A stretch of DNA of 64,000 nt, taken from Halomonas sp. Bachu 37 (GTDB lineage: Bacteria; Pseudomonadota; Gammaproteobacteria; Pseudomonadales; Halomonadaceae). The stretch lies in the NCBI RefSeq assembly GCF_039691755.1, contig NZ_CP137552.1, positions 3,038,001-3,102,000 on the forward strand. The letters are read 5' to 3'. Below are positions 1 to 15,360 of the stretch, in pieces. The notes beneath the pieces are model-generated. The model did no database searches. It worked only from the letters and a program-made list of their open reading frames with translations, and was not told where the DNA came from. Position numbers and translations under genes: made by a program. Every line of letters starts with the position of its first letter. The first letter of the stretch is position 1.

Positions 1-3738
<3,738 letters not shown>

Positions 3739-3763
3739 AGAGAAACTTGGCAATGCTCGCATC

Positions 3764-3789
3764 GCCCCCACTTCGGTGGGGGCTTTTTT
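3764..3789 (+). terminator. Rho-independent terminator of acnA
   Basis: Perfect 8-bp stem (GCCCCCAC / GTGGGGGC) closed by a TTCG tetraloop and followed by six T, starting 25 bp after the acnA stop. The convergent maeA gene ends 43 bp further on. Confidence 0.93.
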
Positions 3790-3831
3790 GTGCTTGGTCT
3801 TATGATATCTGCTCTTATGAGGCGGCCGGTC

Positions 3832-5508
3832 TCAAAAGGCTCGACGGCGGTATTCGCGATATTCGGGAGACCAGCTCGCCCGCTCGATCGCCTCACGCAA
3901 TTCCGTTCCTCCGGTTTTCAACGCCACACCGTTCTGCTGGGCCTGGGCCGCCACCTCGAAGGCAATCGCCTTGCTGATTTCCCGGATCCGCGCCAGCGAA
4001 GGCAACAATGCCCCCTCGCCTTCCTTGACCAGTGGCGCCTCTCGCGCCAACGCCCGTGAAGCGCTCATCAGCATGTCGTCCGTGACTCGTTTGGCCTTGG
4101 CTGCCACCACGCCCAAGCCGATGCCCGGAAAGATATAGGCATTGTTGCACTGGGCGATGGGATAGGTACGCCCGTTGTAGACTACCGGCGGGAACGGGCT
4201 GCCGGTTGCTACCAGCGCATCGCCGTCGGTCCAGCGGATTATATCCTCGGGCACCGCTTCCGCCTGGGAGGTAGGATTGGAAAGCGGCATGATGACGGGA
4301 CTCTCGCAGCCGGCGTGCATGGTACGAACCACCTGCTCGGTGAAAATTCCCTTCTGGCCGCACACCCCGATCAGCACCGTCGGCTTGACCTGATGGATGG
4401 TCTCTTCCAGACCTTGACCGTTCCAAGTCGTCACAAGCTCGGGTTCATGCGCCAAGCGGCGCTGGAAGTCGCGCTGCCACGCCTGATCGGTCGTCATCAA
4501 TCCTTCCCGATCCACCATGTAGATACGCTCCCGGGCGTCGCTTTCCGTCAAGCCTTCGGCCTGCATCGACACGACGACCTGCTCGGCAATGCCGCACCCA
4601 GCGGAACCGCCACCCACGAACACTACCCGCTGGTTGGCGATAGTCTCGCCACGAGCCTGGCAGGCCGCCATCAACGTGCCCACCACAACCGCTGCCGTCC
4701 CCTGGACGTCATCGTTGAAGCAGCAAAGCTCGTCGCGGTAACGCTCGAGCAATGGCATGGCGTTGGCCTGGGCGAAATCCTCAAACTGGAGCAGCACTTC
4801 CGGCCAGCGACGCTTTACTGCGGCGATGAAGTCCGCCATGAAGGCGTCATACTCTTCCTGGCTGACCCGCTCATGGCGCCAGCCCATGTACATCGGATCA
4901 TCCAGGAGCGCCTGATTGTTAGTGCCCACATCCAGCATGATCGGTAGCGTATACGCGGGACTAATGCCGCCACAGGCGGTATAAAGCGCCAGTTTGCCGA
5001 TGGGGATTCCCATCCCTCCAATGCCTTGGTCGCCCAGCCCCAGAATACGCTCGCCATCGGTCACCACGATCACGCGGACCTTGTCCTTGGTGGCACTGCG
5101 CAGAATATCGTCCATATGCTCGCGGTCCGGGTAACTAATGAACAGACCGCGATGATTACGATAGATATTGGAGAATTCCTGACACGCCTTGCCTACCGTG
5201 GGCGTATAGATGATCGGTAACATTTCTTCCAGATGCTGGGAGACCAGGCGAAAGTAGAGCGTTTCATTGTCGTCCTGGATGGCCCGCAGGTGGATATGCC
5301 GCTCGAGATCGCTTTGGTACTGCTGATACTGGCGGTAGACTCGCTCCAATTGATCCTCGATGGTCTCCACTTTTTGCGGCAGCAACCCGATCAGGTTGAA
5401 CGCCAGACGCTCTTGCTGAGTAAAAGCGCTGCCTTTGTTCAGTAACGGCATTTCCAGCAGCGAAGGGCCGGCGTAGGGGATATAAAGAGAACGTTTTTCG
5501 TTGGTCAT
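3832..5508 (-). CDS. maeA: NAD-dependent malic enzyme (oxaloacetate-decarboxylating)
   Basis: Cytoplasmic oxidative decarboxylation of malate to pyruvate, linking the TCA cycle to gluconeogenesis and the pyruvate pool. At 558 residues it matches the SfcA/MaeA class. The N-terminal malic domain includes [21 protein letters not shown] and [23 protein letters not shown]. The NAD-binding half includes [31 protein letters not shown] and [16 protein letters not shown] chose the ATG at 5508 ([12 protein letters not shown]) by comparison with family N-termini. An in-frame ATG at 5556 would add 16 basic residues. It is convergent with acnA. Confidence 0.93.
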   Translation of the reverse strand: MTNEKRSLYIPYAGPSLLEMPLLNKGSAFTQQERLAFNLIGLLPQKVETIEDQLERVYRQYQQYQSDLERHIHLRAIQDDNETLYFRLVSQHLEEMLPIIYTPTVGKACQEFSNIYRNHRGLFISYPDREHMDDILRSATKDKVRVIVVTDGERILGLGDQGIGGMGIPIGKLALYTACGGISPAYTLPIMLDVGTNNQALLDDPMYMGWRHERVSQEEYDAFMADFIAAVKRRWPEVLLQFEDFAQANAMPLLERYRDELCCFNDDVQGTAAVVVGTLMAACQARGETIANQRVVFVGGGSAGCGIAEQVVVSMQAEGLTESDARERIYMVDREGLMTTDQAWQRDFQRRLAHEPELVTTWNGQGLEETIHQVKPTVLIGVCGQKGIFTEQVVRTMHAGCESPVIMPLSNPTSQAEAVPEDIIRWTDGDALVATGSPFPPVVYNGRTYPIAQCNNAYIFPGIGLGVVAAKAKRVTDDMLMSASRALAREAPLVKEGEGALLPSLARIREISKAIAFEVAAQAQQNGVALKTGGTELREAIERASWSPEYREYRRRAF

Positions 5509-5949
5509 GGGCACTCTCGGCTTTCTCTGCTTTTTTATGGCTGCTGACTCCTGCAATGCAGCAAATCAGGCATCTAGAGAATTTCTGCATAATCTACCAC
5601 GACCGTACGGCAAACTCTGTACTTGCCCATCAAGCTCACCCGAGCTGACATTAAGTTACCTTTTGAAAATCTCATTTCTTTTTACTAACCATGGGGATAA
5701 ACACGGCATTAAATTCGTACTGTTTATCACAATCTTTCTACACTTAAATTGATTCTTTTCCTGGTACATACAGCACGAAGTATGGCCTACTTAAGGATTA
5801 TTAATTTTCCAGCGGTCTTGTATGATTGCCGAGCTTTCAACCATGAGTTAACCCGTTGAATATGCACCTGGGTTAACGTTGATACTGGCGCAGGCGCTGA
5901 GATACCTCAGCATATATGCTTATTTGTAAAGACTTCCCATAGGTGCGAC
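5509..5949. other. maeA / HD-GYP divergent intergenic region
   Basis: This 441-bp AT-rich gap lies between divergent genes, with no convincing coding sequence. It contains two palindromic elements close to the HD-GYP gene (listed separately). It must contain both promoters, but no single one is clear enough to assign. Confidence 0.4.
5847..5920. promoter_or_regulatory. Two palindromes upstream of the HD-GYP operon
   Basis: GTTAACCC at 5847-5854 and GGGTTAAC at 5870-5877 form a perfect inverted repeat with a 15-bp spacer. A second, continuous 12-bp palindrome AGCATATATGCT lies at 5909-5920, 29 bp before the start codon at 5950. Both are placed as regulator sites would be. No specific regulator is recognised. 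Confidence 0.45.
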
Positions 5950-7605
5950 ATGGGCGAAACGGATAATGATAACGACATCACCTGCATACAGAAGCTTAAC
6001 GAGATTGGTATCGCTCTCTCTTCCGAGCACAACCATCCCGTACTGCTAGAGCGCATCCTGTCCAGCGCTCGCGAACTGACCCAGGCGGATGCAGGCACGC
6101 TCTATACCGTTGATGCCGAGAAGCAGCAACTCGAATTTGCCATTGTGCAAAACGACACCCTGAATATTCAGCTTGGCGGGCTTCATCGGCCCGTTAGCGA
6201 TCAGTTTCCCGTCATTTCCCTGTACAAGGCCGACCACCAACCCAATGACCATCTCGTGGTTGCCTACGCTGTCCTGAACGACTGCACGGTCAATATCAAG
6301 GACGTCTACGCGGCGGAAGGGTTCGACTTCTCCGGCACGCGCTTCTTCGACCAAGCCACCGGCTACCGTTCACGCGCCTTTCTCACCGTGCCCATGCACA
6401 ATCATGAAGGCGATATCGTGGCGGTACTGCAGCTGCTCAACAAGCGTACCGAACAGGGTATCGACGGCGTATTCAGCGAGGCTGATCAACAAATTGCCGA
6501 GTCGCTTGCCTCACAGGCCGCCGTCGAAATCACCAACCATCGGCTGATTGGAGAAATGCAGGCTCTGTTCGACAGCTTTGTCCGGGTGCTTGCGACCGCC
6601 ATCGATGCTAAGTCTGCCCACACCGGCGCCCACTGCCGCCGCGTACCCGAAGCGATGCTGTTGCTCGCCGAAGCCACGCACCGCTCAACGCGCCCGGAAG
6701 TCGTGAACTTCACCTTGACGGACAAGGACCGCTACGAAATCAAGACGGCGGCATGGCTGCACGATTGCGGAAAAGTCGTCACCCCCCATCACATCATGGA
6801 AAAATCGACCAAGCTCGAAGGTCTATTTGACCGTCTGTCCTTGATCGAGGCGCGCTTCGCGGCCAAGCAGCAGGAGCTCGATGCCGAGCTGCTGCGCGCC
6901 GAGCTCGAGGCTTACCGCAACAATGCGCCATTCGGCGACTTGCAGCGCAGGCAATACACCGCACGACAGCAGCAACTGGTCGATGACCTGGCCCTTATCC
7001 GCCGAGCCAACACCGGCGATAGAGTGATGCAAGATGAGGAAATCGAGCGACTCCACGCCATTGCGCAAGAGACATGGGTGGACATCGAAGGCAGCCGCCA
7101 GCCACTGCTCAAGGAAGATGAGCTGGAAAATCTCTGCATTCGCCGTGGCACGCTGAACAGGGAAGAGCGCAAGATCATCGAAGGGCATATGACCGCTACG
7201 TGCGACATGCTCAGCGAGCTACCCTTTCCCAAGCACCTGCAGCGCGTGCCTGAATATGCCTGCGGCCACCATGAGCGTATGGACGGCACCGGCTATCCCA
7301 AAGGCCTGACTCGAGACCAGCTTTCGCTGCCGGCAAGAATGCTGGGTATCGTCGACGTTTTCGAAGCCCTCACCTCCCCGGATAGACCCTACAAAGCGCC
7401 CATGAAGCTTTCCCAGGCGCTGGCCACCATGGGAAAAATGGTGGAGGAAAATCACCTTGACCCCGACTTGTTCGCCGTATTCGTCGAGGAAAAAGTCTAC
7501 CTCGATTATGCGCGTATTCATCTTGCCGAGAGCCAGGTTGATACGGTGGATATCGCTTCCCTGCCAGGGTTGCGAGACACCTCACCCGTCAACGCTCACG
7601 GCTAA
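5950..7605 (+). CDS. GAF domain / HD-GYP c-di-GMP phosphodiesterase
   Basis: Probable cytoplasmic c-di-GMP phosphodiesterase with a ligand-sensing GAF domain. The 551 residues start at an ATG preceded by AGGTG. A GAF domain spans roughly residues 20-200 (TQADAGTLYTVD, FLTVPMHNHEGDIVAVLQLLNK). An HD-GYP domain spans about 205-530: HTGAHCRRVPE, AAWLHDCGKVVTPHHIMEKSTK (HD at about 271), HHERMDGTGYPKGL (about 440) and IVDVFEALTSPDRPYK. All diagnostic HD and GYP residues are present, so it should be active. A charged, helical insert of over 100 residues separates the HD and GYP halves. It heads a tandem run of four plus-strand genes through 12018. Confidence 0.9.
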   Translation: MGETDNDNDITCIQKLNEIGIALSSEHNHPVLLERILSSARELTQADAGTLYTVDAEKQQLEFAIVQNDTLNIQLGGLHRPVSDQFPVISLYKADHQPNDHLVVAYAVLNDCTVNIKDVYAAEGFDFSGTRFFDQATGYRSRAFLTVPMHNHEGDIVAVLQLLNKRTEQGIDGVFSEADQQIAESLASQAAVEITNHRLIGEMQALFDSFVRVLATAIDAKSAHTGAHCRRVPEAMLLLAEATHRSTRPEVVNFTLTDKDRYEIKTAAWLHDCGKVVTPHHIMEKSTKLEGLFDRLSLIEARFAAKQQELDAELLRAELEAYRNNAPFGDLQRRQYTARQQQLVDDLALIRRANTGDRVMQDEEIERLHAIAQETWVDIEGSRQPLLKEDELENLCIRRGTLNREERKIIEGHMTATCDMLSELPFPKHLQRVPEYACGHHERMDGTGYPKGLTRDQLSLPARMLGIVDVFEALTSPDRPYKAPMKLSQALATMGKMVEENHLDPDLFAVFVEEKVYLDYARIHLAESQVDTVDIASLPGLRDTSPVNAHG

Positions 7606-7631
7606 ACTTATTCCAAGAAATTAACAATGCC

Positions 7632-8405
7632 ATGCAGATACTCACACTTGGCGCCAGTGGCGGCCTAGAACAACAGCAAGGGACCAGTGCATTCCACTTA
7701 CCCCCGCATACGCTTATCGATGCGGGCACCGGGGTCTCGAAGCTCGATGATGATGCGCTAGCCTCCGTGAGCAGTGTCCTGCTGACACATGCGCATCTCG
7801 ATCATATCGCAAGCCTCCCGTTTCTCGTCGATACGCAGTATGAAATGCTTGTCGAACAAGGGCACGCCCTAAGCGTTTATGCGCTTCCGGAAGTACTCGA
7901 TGTCCTCAAGCAGCATATTTTCAACGGGCATATCTGGCCGGATTTCACCCAGAGTTTTTCCACTCACGCACCGGTGCTGCGCCTCATCCCTATCAACTTA
8001 TGGCAGCCGATTACGCTAGCGGGGGAAGCCAACGTATCGCTTCAGGCGACCCCGTTTCCGGTTACGCACGGCGTACCCACCTGCGGCTACTGCATCAGCG
8101 ATGGTCACACTCAAATGGCCATCTGCGGTGATACCGGCCTGAGCGAGACGACGATCGCCTCGCTTAACCGCTTGGGGCCGCTGAATCGCCTGGTCATCGA
8201 ATGCGCCTTTGGCAACCACATGGATGCACTGGCGGAAATGGCCCACCACCTGACACCGAAGCGGCTCGTCACTCTCCTCGATGCCCTGCATACGCTGCCG
8301 GAAACGCTATGGTTCACACACTTGAAACCCCCGCAACGGGAACGTATCGCCAGCGAGTTGCACCAGCAGCTCCCTTCTCAACTGCAATGGACGCTGCTGT
8401 CATGA
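7632..8405 (+). CDS. Class II 3',5'-cyclic-nucleotide phosphodiesterase (metallo-beta-lactamase fold)
   Basis: Predicted to hydrolyse cAMP or cGMP. The 257-residue protein has the metal-binding signature THAHLDHIASLPFLVD (H53, H55, D57, H58) typical of the class II family (PDE1/CpdP), followed by VTHGVPTCGYCISDGHTQMAICGDTG and a late FTHLKPP histidine. The start at 7632 has only a weak ribosome site. It begins 26 bp after the HD-GYP gene and its stop overlaps the next start (ATGA), indicating translational coupling. A CHASE2 adenylate cyclase at the end of the cluster would supply its substrate. Confidence 0.85.
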   Translation: MQILTLGASGGLEQQQGTSAFHLPPHTLIDAGTGVSKLDDDALASVSSVLLTHAHLDHIASLPFLVDTQYEMLVEQGHALSVYALPEVLDVLKQHIFNGHIWPDFTQSFSTHAPVLRLIPINLWQPITLAGEANVSLQATPFPVTHGVPTCGYCISDGHTQMAICGDTGLSETTIASLNRLGPLNRLVIECAFGNHMDALAEMAHHLTPKRLVTLLDALHTLPETLWFTHLKPPQRERIASELHQQLPSQLQWTLLS

Positions 8406-9811
8406 AGCATTTCACGCTGTTCAATGTATTTCGATGCCTTTCTGGTGCCCTGCTTAGCATCACGCTGACCTCCGCCGCCTGGGCTTACCAGGCGGATCTC
8501 GCCGGTGCAAAGGATTCCCTGGCCCAAGGTGACAATCAGGCTGCCTACTCGCAGTTGCATGCCTCCGAGCTCGAACACAGTGGTAACCCGGAGTTCGATT
8601 ACTGGTTAGGCGTTGCTGCGCTTCGCGCGGGCGAGCCCAGTCACGCGTTGATGGCACTGGACCGTGCGATCTTACGTCAACCCAACCACGCCGGTGCTCG
8701 CATGGAGCGTATAGCCGCCCTGTTGCAGCTCGACCAACGTGGGGCCGCTGAGCGTGAAATCGAGCAGCTGCAAGCCCTTTCGCCGCCGCCCGACGCCCAG
8801 GCCGCCATTGCCCGGTTTCAAGCAGAAATCGATCAGCGCTACCAAGCGGAGAACGGCCCGCAACACCAAGGGCGCCTAGGGGTGGATATCGGTTATGACA
8901 GCAATCCGCAGCGGTTTCCCAACGAAATCGCCATCGACCCGCTGCAGCCCGACTTACGCCGTGCGGTTGAAGAACTGATCGATCTTGGGCTGGAGCCCGA
9001 GGGTGACCCGTCGCAGTTTGACGAGCGAGTGTTCAGCCGCGATGCCAGCACTTACCAGCGGCTGCAAGGCAGCTATCAAGGGACGTTTCCCATTGATGAG
9101 CAGTCGCGCATCCTCGTCAATACCGTGGGACAGTCACAGCGCTATACCCAAGAAGACGCGCAGGATTACGACCTGACCATCGCGCAGGCACAACTGGGTT
9201 ACCAGCGCGATCTAAACGCGCAGCGTGTCTTCACCCTACGCGGCTCGGCGCTCCAAGGCTGGAGCGGGCGTAGCCAAAGCCGCCTGCTGACCCGCTGGGG
9301 CAGCGAAGTGGATCTACGCCACCCCATCGGATCGGACAGCGAACTCACCTGGCGGCTCGGCGCGCAGCATAACCGCTTCAGCGCCGCCAACAATAATTAC
9401 GACGCGGGTCGTCTAGGCGTGCAGTTGGGCACCAACCATACCGCGTTTCGTACCCGTTTAAGCGCGCAGATCGAGAATGAATGGGCCGATAGCCGTCGCG
9501 ACGGCGGAGATCTTGTTCACCTGCGACTTGGCGCCGGCATCGACTATCCGCTGGGGGATCGTCATCTCCTTCGCGCCGACCTCAACCACCGAATCCGCAC
9601 CTACCAGGACGACGGCTTCGCGCTGTATAACGATTTCGACTCCACCACCCGCCGCGATCGCATTTGGCAAGCGCGGCTCTCTTGGCTGTATCAATTCAAT
9701 AAAGACTGGCTGCTGGAAGCCAGCGCCGACGCTGAGCGCCGACGCTCTTCGGTCGAGTTCTTTGATACGCGCCGCTACCAGGCACAGCTAGGGCTTCGCT
9801 ACCTTTTCTAA
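8402..9811 (+). CDS. TPR and outer-membrane beta-barrel protein, Slam/DUF560-like
   Basis: Predicted outer-membrane protein of 469 residues. It starts at the ATG overlapping the previous stop. Upstream in-frame codons are ignored because MKHFTLF...SAAWA is a clear 28-residue signal peptide. TPR-like helices occupy about 30-150 (two helical pairs around YWLGVAALRAGEPSHALMALDRAI). From about 157 (GRLGVDIGYDSNPQRFP) to the end the sequence is alternating beta-strand and finishes in ...LGLRYLF, the terminal aromatic of barrel proteins. TPR plus barrel of this size resembles Slam (type XI secretion) proteins and the DUF560 family. Assignment is by architecture only. The FecR-repeat gene 11 bp downstream could encode its cargo. 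Confidence 0.7.
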   Translation: MKHFTLFNVFRCLSGALLSITLTSAAWAYQADLAGAKDSLAQGDNQAAYSQLHASELEHSGNPEFDYWLGVAALRAGEPSHALMALDRAILRQPNHAGARMERIAALLQLDQRGAAEREIEQLQALSPPPDAQAAIARFQAEIDQRYQAENGPQHQGRLGVDIGYDSNPQRFPNEIAIDPLQPDLRRAVEELIDLGLEPEGDPSQFDERVFSRDASTYQRLQGSYQGTFPIDEQSRILVNTVGQSQRYTQEDAQDYDLTIAQAQLGYQRDLNAQRVFTLRGSALQGWSGRSQSRLLTRWGSEVDLRHPIGSDSELTWRLGAQHNRFSAANNNYDAGRLGVQLGTNHTAFRTRLSAQIENEWADSRRDGGDLVHLRLGAGIDYPLGDRHLLRADLNHRIRTYQDDGFALYNDFDSTTRRDRIWQARLSWLYQFNKDWLLEASADAERRRSSVEFFDTRRYQAQLGLRYLF

Positions 9812-9822
9812 AGGAGATTGTT

Positions 9823-12018
<2,196 letters not shown>

Positions 12019-12021
12019 TAT

Positions 12022-14241
12022 TCACTTCTCCGTATGCGTCCAGACGCCGTCCCAGCTTTCGGGGGGCGGCTCTGCCTTGAAGTGTTCGATACGCGCAAGA
12101 TACATCTTTGTAGGCGGGTCTTCCGAGTCAAGCGCTTGGAAGGCCCGCTCGGCGGCGACAAAATCCGCCATTTGGTAGTGCTCCAACGCTTGCTCGAACG
12201 CGTCATGCCACTCGCGCTTCTCTTCTGAGAGTGCGTCCCGACGACCTAGCGGCTCTAGAATCCACAGCGGTGTGCTGCGGCCTTTAACGCGCACTTTATC
12301 CAGGCGGCGGTAACACCAGTTCGCTGCCTGCTCGGCAGTAGTGTCGCTGACGATGACGCTCACGCCATATGTCTTGGTCAACCCCTCCAGGCGTGAGCCG
12401 AGATTCACGTTATCGCCCATTACCGTGTAAGCCATACGGAAACTGGACCCCATATTGCCCACGCTCATGAGCCCGGTATTCAGCCCTACCCCCATCGCCA
12501 GTGCCGGTTTCCCTTCCGCGGTAAACTCAGCATTGATAGCGCCTAGCGCATCTAGCATCGCAAAGGCTCCCTCAAGCGCGTGTTCGGCGTGGGCATCATC
12601 GTGAAGCGGGGCGCCCCAGAAGGCCATGATGGCATCGCCCATGTACTTGTCGATGGTGCCGTTGTATTGATGGATCGCTCCGGTCAGCGGCGTCAGCAGC
12701 CGGTTCATCACCTCGGTCAGTTCCGACGGGGGTATGGATTCGGAAAAAGCGGTGAACCCGCGCACATCCGAGAACAGCACCGTCAGTTCTCGCTCCTCAC
12801 CGTCAAGACCGAAGCTCTCCCCGCTGTCGACCATCTCCTCGACCAGTTCAGCGGGAACATACTGGCCAAAGCGCTCGGCGACCCAACGTTTCTGCTGCGT
12901 TTCGCGTAGAAAGTTCATCGCCAGGTGCCACAGCATCTGTATCACCAGCAACATGAGTAGCCCCGCGATGGGCAACACGAACCCCCGATGCCACGCCCAA
13001 AGATTGCCGCCTACCGCTGTGGCCAGCAGTGCACCACTCACCACTAGCAACAACGGCGCATTCAAGCGGGGCAAGAGCAGTATCATGAACAGGCCTAACG
13101 CGGTGAGGCTGACCAACTCGAACCCCAATACCCAAGGCGGCTGCGCCTTGATGCTCTGGTGCAGCATCCCGGCAAGCAGGCTCAGGTTGATCTCCGGGCC
13201 GGGATACACCGCGCCGACCGGCGTCGAGCGCAAATCCATCAGCCCCGGTGCGGAGGCGCCGAGTATCAGCGTTTTGCCCGCCAGCGCGTCCGGTTCCAGG
13301 CGTCCTTCGAGTACATCCACTGCAGAGATATAATCGAAGTGTCCACGCGGTCCGTACCAGGGCACCAGCGCCGCACCTCGACCATCGACAGGAATTTCAA
13401 AGCCGCCGACATCCAGGGCCTCCAACTGCATGAATCCAGGAGAAAGGGCATCCGCGCCCTCTCCAATCAGCGGCGTGATTGTCGGCTGGCCGAGCATGAC
13501 GAGCAGCATCGCCAGCGGTAGATTGGGATACAGCTCCCCCTCCCAGCGTTGCAACATCGGCACACGGCGAAACACACCGTCGTCATCAACGCGGGGATTA
13601 TCAAAGAAGCCGGCACCCAAGGCGTTTTGCTGCAAAATAGCCAAGTTAGCGGTATAGCGTTCGGGCGCGGGAAAGAGAAGAGGCTCGGATTCTGAAACGC
13701 TAGCGGGTATGGGCAACTGCCCTACCGAGGTGGGATCGCCGAGCTGACGCGACGCTTGGAAATAGTAGCCCAGCACCACCGGATGGTTCGCCAATGTATT
13801 GGCCAACTGCTCGTCGCCGTCAATGGGCGGGGGCAGAACGGATAACTGCGGGTAGTCGCGGGCGAGCTTCTCCCAGTGCTGCTTCCAAAGCGCTGTCTCG
13901 GGCTCGGCAAACACGACATCGATACCCAAAAGGCCGGCATCGTATTCAGTGAATAGTGTTTCCACCAGCTCCGCCACGGTCGCCCGTGGCCATGGCCATT
14001 GCCCTATCTCATACAGGCTTCGCTCATCGATATCGATAATCGCCAGCGAGGTATCAGCCTGTTCACTGAGCGTGGTGCGCACCTTCAGGTCATACGCCTG
14101 CCACTCCAGGCGTTCCAGCATGGGGAACGGCACCCACCCCACCTTCACTGTCAGCAGCAGTAGCAAGATACACAAGCCGCCACCGTACTGAAGCCAGCGC
14201 CAATAGCGGCCTTTTTGAGAAGAGTGTATTGCCAAGCCCAC
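12022..14241 (-). CDS. CHASE2-domain class III adenylate cyclase
   Basis: Membrane-bound cyclase of 739 residues. The start is a GTG with AAGGGAG five bases before it. One N-terminal membrane helix (LCILLLLLTVKVGWV) precedes a periplasmic CHASE2 sensor (about 45-340: TSLAIIDIDERSLYEIGQWPWPR, TLILGASAPGLMDLRSTPVGAVYPGPEI). Three hydrophobic helices follow (about 345-425), then a class III catalytic domain. It has LFSDVRGFT (metal Asp, about 487), DKYMGDAIMAFWGAP (about 530) and MGDNVNLGSRLEGL (about 608). The Lys and Asp pair favours ATP over GTP. Tail-to-tail with the FecR gene. Confidence 0.92.
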   Translation of the reverse strand: MGLAIHSSQKGRYWRWLQYGGGLCILLLLLTVKVGWVPFPMLERLEWQAYDLKVRTTLSEQADTSLAIIDIDERSLYEIGQWPWPRATVAELVETLFTEYDAGLLGIDVVFAEPETALWKQHWEKLARDYPQLSVLPPPIDGDEQLANTLANHPVVLGYYFQASRQLGDPTSVGQLPIPASVSESEPLLFPAPERYTANLAILQQNALGAGFFDNPRVDDDGVFRRVPMLQRWEGELYPNLPLAMLLVMLGQPTITPLIGEGADALSPGFMQLEALDVGGFEIPVDGRGAALVPWYGPRGHFDYISAVDVLEGRLEPDALAGKTLILGASAPGLMDLRSTPVGAVYPGPEINLSLLAGMLHQSIKAQPPWVLGFELVSLTALGLFMILLLPRLNAPLLLVVSGALLATAVGGNLWAWHRGFVLPIAGLLMLLVIQMLWHLAMNFLRETQQKRWVAERFGQYVPAELVEEMVDSGESFGLDGEERELTVLFSDVRGFTAFSESIPPSELTEVMNRLLTPLTGAIHQYNGTIDKYMGDAIMAFWGAPLHDDAHAEHALEGAFAMLDALGAINAEFTAEGKPALAMGVGLNTGLMSVGNMGSSFRMAYTVMGDNVNLGSRLEGLTKTYGVSVIVSDTTAEQAANWCYRRLDKVRVKGRSTPLWILEPLGRRDALSEEKREWHDAFEQALEHYQMADFVAAERAFQALDSEDPPTKMYLARIEHFKAEPPPESWDGVWTHTEK

Positions 14242-14272
14242 GGCTCCCTTGCTTGAGTGAGCTTATGAATAC

Positions 14273-15295
14273 CTAAACGAAACGACCCAGCCCGACCGCC
14301 TCGCGCAAGCGCTCCATGGTCGAATTCGCTTCGGCCCGGGCGCGCTCGGCCCCTTTGCGTAATACCGCTTCTATATGGCCGGGGTCTTCCATCAGCGCGT
14401 TGTAGCGCTCGCGCGGTTCACGCAGATGTTCGTTCAAATACTCGAAGACATGGTCCTTGGCGACGCCCCAGCCGATGCCGTTCTTGTACTCCGACCGCAT
14501 GGCAGCGGTTTCCTCGGCGGTGGCGAACGCGGAGTAGATCTGGAACAGCGTGCAGCTATCCGGGTCCTTCGGTTCGCCCGGTTCCAGCGAGTTGGTCTTG
14601 ATCTTGCGCACCAGCTTCTGCAATTTCTTTTCCGAGACGAACAACGGGATGGTGTTGTTATAGCTCTTGGACATCTTGCGCCCGTCCAGGCCGCCCAGCA
14701 CTTCAACCTTCTCGTCCACCACCGCTTCGGGCAGGGTAAAGTATTGGCCTTTGTAGAGATGGTTGAATCGACCGGCAATATCGCGGGCCATCTCGATATG
14801 CTGGATCTGATCGCGCCCCACCGGCACCTTGTTGGCGTTGAACATCAGGATATCCGCCGCCATCAACACCGGGTAGCCGAACAGGCCCATGGTGATGCCC
14901 TTGTCGGGGTCCTGGTTGCCCGCGTCTTCGTTCTCCGCCACCGCCGCCTTGTAGGCGTGAGCCCGGTTCATCAGCCCCTTGGCGCAAACGCAGGAGAGCA
15001 TCCAGGTCAGCTCGGGAATTTCGAGAATATCCGACTGGCGGTAGAAAATGGCGTTATCGGTATCCAGCCCCAGCGCCAGCCAGGTCGCGGCGATTTCCAG
15101 GCGGGACTCCTGCACACGCTTGGGCTCCTGGCACTTGATCAGCGCGTGATAATCCGCCAGAAAATAGAACGATTGGACGTTGGGATCCTGGCTGGCCTCG
15201 ATGGCCGGCTTGATCGCCCCGACGTAATTGCCGAGATGGGGTGTACCGGTGGTGGTGATACCGGTCAGGACGCGAGTTTTGGTAGTTTTGGGCAT
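14273..15295 (-). CDS. trpS: Tryptophan--tRNA ligase
   Basis: Charges tRNA-Trp in the cytoplasm. At 340 residues it is a typical bacterial class Ic synthetase. The HIGH-type motif is [16 protein letters not shown] near the N-terminus; [33 protein letters not shown] and the KMSKS loop ([15 protein letters not shown]) follow in order. It lies 65 bp downstream of the pilin genes on the same strand, but its base composition is that of the chromosome, so it is probably an independent unit. Confidence 0.96.
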   Translation of the reverse strand: MPKTTKTRVLTGITTTGTPHLGNYVGAIKPAIEASQDPNVQSFYFLADYHALIKCQEPKRVQESRLEIAATWLALGLDTDNAIFYRQSDILEIPELTWMLSCVCAKGLMNRAHAYKAAVAENEDAGNQDPDKGITMGLFGYPVLMAADILMFNANKVPVGRDQIQHIEMARDIAGRFNHLYKGQYFTLPEAVVDEKVEVLGGLDGRKMSKSYNNTIPLFVSEKKLQKLVRKIKTNSLEPGEPKDPDSCTLFQIYSAFATAEETAAMRSEYKNGIGWGVAKDHVFEYLNEHLREPRERYNALMEDPGHIEAVLRKGAERARAEANSTMERLREAVGLGRFV

Positions 15296-15360
15296 TTAGA
15301 TCAAAGCTCATAAATAAAAAGCATGGTAATCGAAATAGTTCAACAGACCAACAAGCAGTG

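Noticed and set aside
5501..5752. 83-codon plus-strand frame in the maeA upstream gap
   Set aside because: Overlaps the maeA start antisense and has a random-looking AT-rich sequence without a ribosome site.
8201..8401. N-terminal extension of the barrel protein from an ATG at 8201
   Set aside because: The extension overlaps the phosphodiesterase in another frame and would bury the clear signal peptide that starts at 8402.
14375..15313. 312-codon plus-strand frame antisense to trpS
   Set aside because: Covers a full canonical trpS gene on the other strand.
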